A DNA stretch of 63,808 bases, taken from contig CALXVH010000006.1 of the NCBI GenBank assembly GCA_944391965.1, forward strand, positions 1-63,808, read 5' to 3'. This DNA comes from an uncultured Clostridia bacterium (lineage in GTDB: Bacteria > Bacillota > Clostridia > TANB77 > CAG-508). The stretch's first letter is position 1. The number at the start of each line of letters is the position of its first letter. Of the stretch, positions 45,780 through 56,100 are shown piece after piece. A program made the position numbers and the translations under genes. A model generated the notes under the pieces. It worked only from the letters and a program-made list of their open reading frames with translations. It did not search any database and had not been told where the DNA came from.

Positions 45780-46328
45780 TTAAACTGTCATTATTTCTTT
45801 TTCTTTTCCCTCTGTTAATTTATCAATTTCATCAATATTTTTATCTGTTATTTTTTGGATGTTATCTTCTGCCATTTTTAATTCGTCTTCTGTTATTTCA
45901 GAATTTTTTTGCATAGCTTTAAACTCATCTATTCCATCTCTTCTTATAGAACGTATTGCAATTTTAGCATCTTCACCCATTTTCTTAACTTCTTTTACTA
46001 ATTCTTTTCTTCTTTCTTCATTTAATTCTGGGAAGTTTAATCTAATTAATTTTCCATCATTATTTGGATTAATTCCTATATCTGATGTTAATATTGCTTT
46101 TTCAATTTCTTTTAACACACTAGCATCCCATGGTTGAATTACTATTAATCTTGCTTCTGGTACAGATATTCCTGCTATTTGATTTATAGGTGTTGGTGTA
46201 CCATAATAATCTATTTTTATTTTATTTAAAACTGCTGGATTGGCTCTTCCAGCTCTTATTTCTGATAAATTTTCCTTATACACACTTATTGTTTTACTCA
46301 TTTTTTCTTCTATTTTACTATAATCCAT
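45780..46328 (-). CDS. frr: Ribosome recycling factor
   Basis: 182 residues, near the family norm of 185. It shows the typical start [27 protein letters not shown] and the signature [25 protein letters not shown] segment (here [20 protein letters not shown]). With EF-G it splits post-termination ribosomes. It follows pyrH after 111 bp, in the standard pyrH-frr-uppS-cdsA order. Confident. Confidence 0.97.
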   Translation of the reverse strand: MDYSKIEEKMSKTISVYKENLSEIRAGRANPAVLNKIKIDYYGTPTPINQIAGISVPEARLIVIQPWDASVLKEIEKAILTSDIGINPNNDGKLIRLNFPELNEERRKELVKEVKKMGEDAKIAIRSIRRDGIDEFKAMQKNSEITEDELKMAEDNIQKITDKNIDEIDKLTEGKEKEIMTV

Positions 46329-46439
46329 TTTAATCTCTCCTTTTATTATTTTTAACTTTAGAAACGTAGCTTAAGGTTTAAATTTTGGTTATTTTTCCTC
46401 TAATTACTCTCTTAATAAGTTTTTAATTTTAATTTCTTT

Positions 46440-47150
46440 TTATTTTACTATTGTTCCTATTTTTTCTCCCTTTGCAGCTTTTACAATATTGTTTGGATCA
46501 TCTATTCCAAAAACTACTAATGGTATATTATTATCCCTACATAAAGATGTTGCTGTAGAGTCCATTACTTTTAAATCTTTATTTAAAATATCTAAATATG
46601 TAATTTCATCATATTTTACAGCATTTTTATCTATTTCTGGATCTGCAGAGTAGACAGCATCTATTGATTTTCCAAGTAATATTACATCTGCATCTATTTC
46701 TGCTGCTCTTAAGGCTGCTGCTGTATCTGTTGTAAAATATGGATTGCCTGTACCACAAGCAAATATTACTATTCTTCCTCTTTCTAAATGCTTAATTGCT
46801 TTTCTTTTTATATATGGTTCTGCAATTTCTCTCATTTCTATTGCTGTTTGAACTCTTGTATATACACCTCTTGCTTCTAAAGCATCTTGAAGTGCTAAAC
46901 CATTCATTGCAGTTGCTAACATTCCCATATAATCTGCTGTAGTTCTTTCCATTTCGTGACCATATCTACCTCTCCAGAAGTTTCCTCCACCAACAACTAC
47001 TGCTACTTGTATTCCTAAATCAGAAACTTCTTTTATTGCATCACATAAATTTCCTACTACTTTTGCATCTATTCCTGTTTTCTTTTCACCTGCAAGTACT
47101 TCTCCGCTTAACTTTAGTAGTACTCTTTTGTAGGGTTTATTACTTTCCAA
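46440..47150 (-). CDS. pyrH: UMP kinase
   Basis: 236 residues with the amino-acid-kinase fold: [24 protein letters not shown] and [19 protein letters not shown]. It phosphorylates UMP to UDP and is hexameric and GTP-regulated in bacteria. The start codon is TTG at 47150, supported by AAGGAGAG 9 nt upstream and by the [16 protein letters not shown] alignment. tsf, normally upstream, is not here; a divergent acyl-CoA synthetase gene is instead. Confident. Confidence 0.96.
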   Translation of the reverse strand: MESNKPYKRVLLKLSGEVLAGEKKTGIDAKVVGNLCDAIKEVSDLGIQVAVVVGGGNFWRGRYGHEMERTTADYMGMLATAMNGLALQDALEARGVYTRVQTAIEMREIAEPYIKRKAIKHLERGRIVIFACGTGNPYFTTDTAAALRAAEIDADVILLGKSIDAVYSADPEIDKNAVKYDEITYLDILNKDLKVMDSTATSLCRDNNIPLVVFGIDDPNNIVKAAKGEKIGTIVK

Positions 47151-47325
47151 CTTTATACACTCTCCTTGCTTATTTAATTGACTTGCCTGTTTCTTTTGGC
47201 AATTATTTTAGCAAGCTTATTCTATCATATAATTTTATGAATTTGTATAATTTTTTAATATTTTCTTAATTTTATTATTAATAAATATTATATGTATGTA
47301 GAAAAATGTAGAATTATATATCTTT

Positions 47326-47353
47326 TTGTAACTGACTAACTGGTTGTTATATC
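47326..47353 (+). promoter_or_regulatory. Possible promoter of the acyl-CoA synthetase gene
   Basis: TTGTAA at 47326-47331, a 16-bp spacer and TATATC at 47348-47353, about 55 bp before the ATG at 47408. Moderately good match only. Confidence 0.35.
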
Positions 47354-47407
47354 TTGCTTATTTTATTCAATTGTAATATCATTACATATATAAATTGGGA
47401 GGTATAT

Positions 47408-49144
47408 ATGGGAAAAAAGAGTTTAGCTGAAAAATTAAAGAAAAAATATCATAAAGCTCTAGAAGTTACAGATTTAAAGGATTTATTATATAAGTCTGCT
47501 ACTAGATATACTAGAAGAGCTTCTTTTAAATTAAAAGATAAAATTGGAAATATTTATAAAGTAACATATGAAAAGTTTAAGAAAGATGTTATGGCTTTAG
47601 GAACAGCTTTAATTAATCTTGGCTTAAAAGATGAATATATAGCTGTTACTGGTAAAAACAGTTATAATTGGGCAGTATCATATTTAGCTGCTACAATTGT
47701 TGGAATTGTTGTTCCAATTGATAAAGAATTGAAATCTGAAGAGATTATAAATTTCTTAAATGTATCTTCTTCTAAGGCAATACTTGGTGATGATAAATAT
47801 ATTAATGAATTAATTTCTAAAAAATCAGAAATAACTAATAAAAACACTTTGTTTATCAATTTTAATTCTGAAAAAGATACAAATACTTATATGTCTTATT
47901 CTTTACTTTTGGATGCAGGTTATAACCAATTAGAAGAAGGAAACAAAGATTTCGATAATATAAAAATAGATCCTGATGCAATGAAGATTCTTATTTTTAC
48001 ATCTGGAACTACTGGAAATGCAAAAGGTGTTTGTTTATCACATAAAAATATTGTATCTAATATAATGTCAACATTTGGTATTGTAAAAGTAAAAAGAAGT
48101 GATCAAGTTCTTTCAATCTTGCCTTTACATCATACTTATGAATGTACTTTAGGATTTTTACTTGTAATTTATAGTGGTGGATGTATTAGTTATTGTGAGG
48201 GTCTTCGTCATATAACAAATAACATTCTAGAATTTAAACCAACCGTTATTTTATGTGTGCCTTTACTTTTAGAAAAAATGTATAAAAAAATAGAAGCTAC
48301 GGTTAGAAAATCTTTGCCTGAAAAATATGCTAATATGGAAGGCAACGTAATTGCCAACTTACCTTTAATTATTAAAAAGATAGTTAAAACTAAAGTAAAA
48401 AATTCCCTTGGTGGTAGATTAAGAGCATTTATAGTTGGTGCAGCTCCTTTAAGTCCAGATGTTATAACTTCATTTAAAAATTTAGATATTAAATCTATAC
48501 AAGGTTATGGACTTACAGAATGTTCACCTTTAGTTGCTGGAAATAATGATTTTTATATAAAACCAGATGCTGTAGGCTTACCTATTCCAAATGTTTCATA
48601 TAAAATCTATAAACCAGATAGTTCTAGTGTTGGAGAAATACTTGTAAAAGGACCTAATGTAATGCTTGGTTATTATAAAGATGAGGCTGGAACAGCAAAA
48701 GTATTAAAAGATGGCTGGTTCCATACTGGTGACTTAGGTAGAGTTGATGATGATGGCTGGCTATATATTACTGGCAGACTAAAAACTGTAATAGTTACTC
48801 AAAATGGTAAAAATATTTATCCAGAAGAAATTGAACATTATTTAAATGAAAATCCATTAATTTCCGAATCTTTAGTAACAGGTCTTCCTGATGATAAAGA
48901 TGAAGAAGTATATGTTAATGCACAAATATTCCCAAATATTGATGCTATAAAAGAATATTTAAAAGTTTCTATTCCTCAAAAAGAAGAAATCTTTGCTGTT
49001 ATTAAAGATATCGTTTCTAGTGTTAATAAAAAATTACCAAATTATAAACATATTAAATCTTTTATTATTAAAGACGAAGAATTTGAAAAGACTACTACTC
49101 AAAAGATTAAAAGATTTGGTAAAAATGTTGAAAATAATAAATAA
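47408..49144 (+). CDS. AMP-forming acyl-CoA synthetase (long-chain type)
   Basis: 578 residues from the ATG at 47408, behind GGGAGG. It has the AMP-binding signature FTSGTTGNAKGVCLSHKN, a GYGLTECSP motif, the hinge GWFHTGDLGRVDDDGWLYITGR and the catalytic Lys in TTTQKIKRFG. It activates a fatty acid to acyl-AMP and then the thioester. The N-terminal basic stretch may aid membrane contact. It stands alone with its own promoter and terminator. Fatty-acid chain length and whether the acceptor is CoA or ACP are not visible. Confidence 0.9.
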   Translation: MGKKSLAEKLKKKYHKALEVTDLKDLLYKSATRYTRRASFKLKDKIGNIYKVTYEKFKKDVMALGTALINLGLKDEYIAVTGKNSYNWAVSYLAATIVGIVVPIDKELKSEEIINFLNVSSSKAILGDDKYINELISKKSEITNKNTLFINFNSEKDTNTYMSYSLLLDAGYNQLEEGNKDFDNIKIDPDAMKILIFTSGTTGNAKGVCLSHKNIVSNIMSTFGIVKVKRSDQVLSILPLHHTYECTLGFLLVIYSGGCISYCEGLRHITNNILEFKPTVILCVPLLLEKMYKKIEATVRKSLPEKYANMEGNVIANLPLIIKKIVKTKVKNSLGGRLRAFIVGAAPLSPDVITSFKNLDIKSIQGYGLTECSPLVAGNNDFYIKPDAVGLPIPNVSYKIYKPDSSSVGEILVKGPNVMLGYYKDEAGTAKVLKDGWFHTGDLGRVDDDGWLYITGRLKTVIVTQNGKNIYPEEIEHYLNENPLISESLVTGLPDDKDEEVYVNAQIFPNIDAIKEYLKVSIPQKEEIFAVIKDIVSSVNKKLPNYKHIKSFIIKDEEFEKTTTQKIKRFGKNVENNK

Positions 49145-49221
49145 ATATTTACAAATATTTATTATGATGATATTTTAGATATGTGTGTTAGACTATTTTT
49201 CATAATGACACACTCCTTTCA

Positions 49222-49256
49222 AAAGCCAACTGCTAAGTAGTTGGCTTTAATTTTTT
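49222..49256 (+). terminator. Terminator of the acyl-CoA synthetase gene
   Basis: AAAGCCAAC / GTTGGCTTT, a perfect 9-bp stem (49222-49230 and 49240-49248), followed by AATTTTTTT on the plus strand. It sits between convergent genes. Confidence 0.8.
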
Positions 49257-49264
49257 TATATTAG

Positions 49265-50131
49265 CTATAAATCTTTAACTATATTTCCTCTTTTTTCTTC
49301 TCGTTCTAATGCCTGCACTACTGCAATATCAAAATTATAAATATTATATAAAGCATGTCTAGGAAATTCTTTTTTTAATTCTTTTGTATAAAGGTTATTC
49401 ATGTCATTTTTTATAATCTTTAAATTAACTTTTTTCAATTCTCTTATATTTAAATGATATCCTCCGACCAATTGTTTTATTTCATCTCCATATGGGTCTA
49501 TTATATCTTTAAACATAATAATTTTTAATTTATCAATTTTTTTTAAATTTACTTTTTCATCTCCTATCCAATTAAAAATTCCAACTAATTCATTTTCATG
49601 ATAATATTTTTCTGGATCTAAATATCCAATTGTATATTTTTCCATTCCCATTACCTTTAGCAAAACATATTTTTGATAATATTTATGTTTTTTTAAATCT
49701 TCATTTAATAATTGATATAATATGACATCTCCAACTTTCCAATTTGGTCTTTCAAATTTCATTTTACTAACTTTCTTTTCTGTTGGTTGCTCAGTATTCA
49801 ATCTCTGTTTTAAATCTTCTAAAACTTTTTTTCTTTTTTCAAATAGTTTTCTATCTTCTTTCCATCTCTCTAAATCTTTTCCGCTATATATTACTTCTAA
49901 CGCCCTATCCCTAATGTCATTTGTTAATCTTCCATACTTCCACTGAGTATCAGCCAATGCTAACCAAAACAAAGGGCCTGTTTCGTCATCTTTTATCATT
50001 TCCTCATTATCACTTATTACTTCTTGTAAAGCTTCTTCATTTGTCTTTCCTATTCTTAAATAATTTAAATATTCTTCCTTTATATCACATGTATCATCAT
50101 CTTGGTACAATCCTGTTCCCCATGTTCCCAT
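49265..50131 (-). CDS. DUF4259 protein, candidate immunity partner of the RHS protein
   Basis: 288 residues. The first ~110 match DUF4259 (MGTWGTGLYQDDDTCDIKEEYL, then GPLFWLALADTQWKYGRL). The remaining ~170 have a WKVGDVILYQLL start and beta-rich pattern not known to me. It starts 10 bp after the RHS gene with the same direction, and no other gene follows. In RHS/WapA loci the gene directly behind the toxin end usually encodes immunity, so that role is inferred for this protein. There is no signal peptide, as expected for cytosolic immunity. DUF4259 proteins also occur without toxins. Confidence 0.7.
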   Translation of the reverse strand: MGTWGTGLYQDDDTCDIKEEYLNYLRIGKTNEEALQEVISDNEEMIKDDETGPLFWLALADTQWKYGRLTNDIRDRALEVIYSGKDLERWKEDRKLFEKRKKVLEDLKQRLNTEQPTEKKVSKMKFERPNWKVGDVILYQLLNEDLKKHKYYQKYVLLKVMGMEKYTIGYLDPEKYYHENELVGIFNWIGDEKVNLKKIDKLKIIMFKDIIDPYGDEIKQLVGGYHLNIRELKKVNLKIIKNDMNNLYTKELKKEFPRHALYNIYNFDIAVVQALEREEKRGNIVKDL

Positions 50132-50141
50132 ATTACTCCTC

Positions 50142-53100
50142 CTATTCTCCTACATATGTTTCATTTTCTGGTACAAACGCACTCAATCCAAACTTAACAT
50201 ATTGTGTAAATTCTGGTGCAAACCACAAACTTTTTCTTAAACCATTAATTTGATTGTTCTTTTTATCTTGTTTATTTAATGTTTCATAATACATAATATA
50301 ATATTGCTCTGCAATTCGTGCTTCCATACGTCCTAAATTAAACTCTATAGGAATTAGATCTAAGTTTTCTCTATATTTATTATGTTTGTGTCTCCATTCA
50401 GTCTTTTTTAAATCAGTAGTTCTGCCCACGTATTGTACTCTTTCATTTTTGTCCTTTAAAACATATATATAATTTGCTTTTTGATTTTTATTTGCATTAG
50501 AAACAGCTTTTTTCACTCCTGAAGTTACACTAGAAGCTACACTTCCAACACCATCTACTATTGAAGAAACTACTCCCGTATTTGATTTATTACTAAATGC
50601 AGATATAACTAAAGCAGCAATGCCTATTACAAGACCTACTATAGCTATAGAAATGTTTCCTGAAGAATCAATTTGATTAATTGGATTATTATTACAATAT
50701 ATATATGTATTATGTTCTAAAATTCCACCACTATTTGCTAGTAAATCATCTGCATTTATAAATCTCCCTATTTCTGGATCATAATACCTACTTTGTAAAT
50801 AATATAATCCTGTTTCTGTATCATACCTATATCCTCTGTATCTATAAGGATTCTTATACCCTATACTATTTTTGTCATTAGTTACATCATTTCCTTGACT
50901 ATCTTCTATTTTTATTAAATTTCCCCAGGTATCATATTCATAAGATATTACTTTTTCTAATTTATCATTTAATATTCCAATTATATCATTTTGTCCATTC
51001 TTTATATAGTAATATTGCTCATCATTATATTTAAAACCTATAAGTTCATTGTTTTCATCATATTCATAGTATAATATATCTTCTCCTTGTATTTCTAATA
51101 TTACAATATTATCATCTAATAAATATTCTGTTTTTATTCCATTTACAATTTTTTCAGTTCTTATTCTGTCATCATTATATTTATAACTGATATTTAGATT
51201 TTTATCATTATTTACTAAGGTTGAAAGTTCTCTTCCATTTTGCCATGTATATTCATTTCCATTATAAGAAATTATATTACCAACAGCATCATAAGATATT
51301 TCCTTTCCATCGTAAGATGTTAACTGCTCTTTCCAATTTGCATTATTATATATATATTCAATGATCTTTGTAGGTTGTATTGTAATTTCTTGTTCTGTAT
51401 AGTCATATTCTTTTTTATTTAGTAAATTTCCTCCTCCATCATATTCATATGTAATTGTTTTGTTTTGTTCTTTATTGTTTTCTCTTATTAATTGATTTAG
51501 TTCATCATAATAATATTTTACCATCATATTATTCCCATTGTAAATTTCGGTTATATTGCCTAATTCATCATAAGTATATCTTATTTCATCTTCATTTCCA
51601 TTTTTTATTGATTCTAATAGTGTTGTAGTCCTATTGGCTTCTTCTGCATTAACATATTTAAATTCTGTTTTATATGTTCCCTCATCATTATTTAAATTTT
51701 TACTTGTTATTCTTAATAATCTGTCATAACTGCTTGTCTGAATAGTATCATCAAATGATAAGCTATTTAAATTATTATCACCATCAAAATTATAACTTAT
51801 AGTATAGTCACTATTGTCATAACTATATTTTACTTGATTAATATTATTATTTAAATCATATCCATAATTTATCTTAAAATTATTACTATAATCTATACTG
51901 GTGACTCTGTCTGCTAGGTCATATGTATAATTAGTTGTAACTCCAATTGAATTATCTGTAACTGTCTTTAAATTAGACCTTGAATCATATACATATTCAA
52001 TATTTCCAGTTATTTTTTCTTTTTTTACAACTCTATTAAATCTGTCATATTGATATTTAACATTCTGACTATTTCCATATATTATTTCTTCTATATTACC
52101 ATTTTTTGCCCCGTATTTCGTTGTTTTCATTAATTGATTTCCAATATATATATCCTTAACATTTCCAAATCCATCATAATTATAAGAATATTGTGTTCCA
52201 TTATGAGTAATAGTTTTTATATTGTCATTTTCATATGTATATGCATTACTATATTCTTTTTCTCCAACTTGTCTAGTTATTTTTTGTAAATTATCGGTTT
52301 TACTATCGTATTCATAATTTGTTGTATTTCCTTTTGCATCAATTTCTTTTAATGTTAATCCTCTATTACTATCATATTCAAAGTGACTCTCATTCCCTAA
52401 CTGGTCTTTCATACTAGTTAAATATCTTCCGTCTTCTGAATATTCGCCTGTTGTCTTTATATATTTTCTTTCTTCTGATGGAATAACTTCTTCTAAATAA
52501 AACTTTTGAGCATCAAAATTATTTATTTCCCAACTCCAAATGTTTCCCCCATCTTCAGTTGAAGCACCTTCTACATCTAGACATCTTTTTCCATATGTAA
52601 GCCTCGATCTAATACTGTAACTTCCATCTCCTGTTGGTACAAATTCAAATTCTTGAGCTATATTTGGTTCACTGCTATTATTATAAATCTTTACATTTGT
52701 ACCTTTTTCTTCATTCATATTATCTATGTCTATTGCATAATTAATATCATTAGCAGACAAAATTTTATAATACCCATTTGTCAACCTTTTTAATTTCCAC
52801 TTTTGTGTATCTAATTCATTAGAATCTTGTTGTTCTACATTTGTTCCATTTATTCCTATGTATTTATTACTGTGTTTAGCTTTTATTTTATATGTACTTC
52901 CAGCATCAATATCAAACATATCCACTTTTTCTAAATAAAATTTCTGACTTTCTTGATTTGTTATATCATAAATTTCACACTTTCCTCCGACTTCTTTCGA
53001 AGCATTCTGTATTGTTAAACATCTATTTCCGTTTTCTAATTTAGTTTTTATAGTAAAAGTTCCATCACTATTTTTATATATTTGCCAGTTTTGAGCTTGA

Positions 53101-56100
53101 TTATTTTCTCCATTTTCATATAACTGTAATAAATTATTATTACTATTTATACCATTTGTAACATCTAATACTTTACCTTCATTACTTGCTAAATTAACTA
53201 CTTTATAAACGCTATCAGAAATTCTAACAATTCTCCATAATTGCCTTTTCTCATTAGCCTTATATTCTTGTTGTGTCACTTCTGACCAATTTGAATTATA
53301 ATCTCCGGAAGCTTCTACATATAAACTACTATTTTTTGCTTTTAATCTATATACTTCTCCTGATTCAATTATCTCTTTGTCTACTAAAGGATAATTACCA
53401 TTCACATCATATAACCTTAGTTTTTGAGTAGATTTACCTTCCCACTTAGCTAATATTATATCCGTTCCATCTGCCGCTGTATCTTCTTTTAACGTAATAC
53501 AATAATCATTACCTTTAGCTTTACTAACAATTCTTATCGTTCCATCACCATTATCTATGGCTTTCCAAAGTTGGTTATCACCCAAATGTTTTTCGTATTG
53601 CTGAATATTTACTTTATTTACATCTACATCAATAACTTTATTAGAATGCTTAGCAGTCAAGAAATAATATCCATCTTTATCACTTTCTGCTATAAATTCT
53701 TTATTTGCATATCCTTCTACGTATTCCCACTGTTGTATAGCCACTCCGTTTCCTGTTTCTACACTTCTTACGTCAAAAACATTATTATTGCTTGCAAATT
53801 GAATATTATATGTTTTTCCATTTTCTAGCATAGTTGCCTTATTAGTTTCTTCTACTTTAGATTCAACTACATTACCATAGTTATTGTATTTATAACTATA
53901 CTTTTGTCCAGAATTATTATATGCTTTATTCAATCTATTTCTATCATTAAAATCATACTCATATGTAAATTTGCCACCCTTTGCATTTAATGATGTAGCA
54001 ATTTTTCCATTTGAACTATAATTATATGTACTATCTTGTTTTGCTTTATCCACAGTGGATACTATATTACCATTACTATCATATTGATAACTTGTTCCTT
54101 TATCATCTTTGAATAATCCAATATTATCCCAGAATGTATCATTTGCACCATAATTATTAATCAAATGAATATCTATAGATTTGTAGTCACTATCAGCTAT
54201 AAGTTCTTTTGACATATATTGCCAATGAGGGGTATCTGTATTTACAAAAGAATCAAACCATTGAGTAGTATTATCATTCCTATTTATTGCAACTGTTACT
54301 CTTACACTTTTTCCTCCTGTACCTTCTTCTTGTAATCCTAATGATTTTACCCAATATGATAGATTATATACATCACCTTTTTTCCCCGAAATGTTTACAG
54401 ATTGAAATAATTTTCTTTCATCATATGCAGTTCCCCAAGTTTTATATACATTATTATTATCAACATTAATAACACAATCATTACCGTCAACATAAGCAAT
54501 TTTACTCCAATTGTCTAAACCATTATCAAAATATGGATTTTGTATCAAATTTCCAGGAGTTTCCCTAACTGATATTAAATTTGATTCTAATAATAATTTG
54601 TTTTTTGTTGTTCCTTCATTTCCATATTCATACATCTTACCATAAGCATTGTTTACATTATTTCCTTCTTTTCCAAAATCTCCTATACTTATATTTTTCC
54701 CTGAATTATTAAATGTATAAACATTTGTATAACCTTCTTCATTAGTAAACTTCGTTGTATTATTTTCATAGTTAATTTCTAATGAAGCTCCTTCTTCATT
54801 ATTATTTCCATATTGTTTTATGTTCTTTACTCTATTTACTTTTTGCCTATAATAATCATATAAAAAATATGAATTGTCTATGTTTTGTGCTTTTGTTAAT
54901 AAATTCAAATAATCATATTCATACCAAGAGCTCTTTCCATCTGGATATTTTATTTGAACCAAATTTCCATTTCCATTATAAAAATATTCTGTTCTTCTTC
55001 CATCTAAATCTTTAATTGCTGTAAGTTTACCATTATTATATTCTAAGTATAAAGTCGCCCACGATGCATCTATTACTGAAGTTATATTTCCGCTTCCATC
55101 AAAATTAATGGTTATTTTTTCCTTATTAGCATCTTCAATTTCATATAATTGCCACCTATCATTTATTTTTCTGAAACGTTGTGATGTTCCTAAATTATCC
55201 ACCATAGTAAAAACATCATTTTCTAGTGTTAATCTTAAATTTAAATTGTCTTCATCTAAATATGTATTATTTGATTTTTTAAAATAATGCTCTGTACCAT
55301 CTTCATCTAAAAATCTAGCATATTCGGTATTATTAATATTAACCAAATTAATCTGCTGTTTATAGTTTAGTTTGAATCCCTTACCAACTTCTGAATCATC
55401 ATTTCTGTTGTTAGTATTATAAATATGAGAAATACTTGCGGTAAGCCTTTCTCCTGGTGTATTTACATCATTGTGTGATAGTGTTACATTTCCATTATAG
55501 TCATTTGTATTTACCGTTCCTGCTCTTCCTATATCTTGTGCATGATAACTCATATTACTCTCTAATCCAGTTTGATTTCTGTATACAATCTGTATCATAG
55601 GTCTTCCTTGCATATATGCCGAATGAGTATTTGCAGACACAAAGTATGCATCTGATTGATTATAATTGTATGTTTCTATATTGTCTTTTAACATAATTCC
55701 ATAATTGTTTCCATTTATATACCAATCTTTTACTATTGATGTTATATTAAAATAATTATATTTAAATGGTGAATTTTCATCATATTTATATTTTATGTAA
55801 TCGGTTATATGAGGATCATAATTATTATTGCAATTATCCCAAGAAGCCCATTCTTCTTGCCAATCTGCAGTCATCTTATGTACATTTATTTGCATTTCAT
55901 TTTTTGATGGTGTCCATTCTTCTGTATCTGGATAGTTACAAATATCTAACATTGCTGCTACTACTTGATCTCCAGCCCTTAATTCTGGCAAATTAAACTT
56001 TATTAATCCTCTTGGTGCATTTTTTAACCTATTATTACTTCCAATCCTTATTATGTGTGCTTTATGTCTATTAGGGGTTCTCGAATCCCCTTTAAATATA

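Noticed and set aside
47326..47353. A palindromic operator (TetR-like) over the acyl-CoA synthetase promoter
   Set aside because: TAAC...GTTA ends match, but the inner bases do not pair, so there is no convincing dyad.
53571..55996. Several short plus-strand open frames within the RHS gene
   Set aside because: Shadows of the YD-repeat and trefoil coding sequence; no ribosome sites and low-complexity products.
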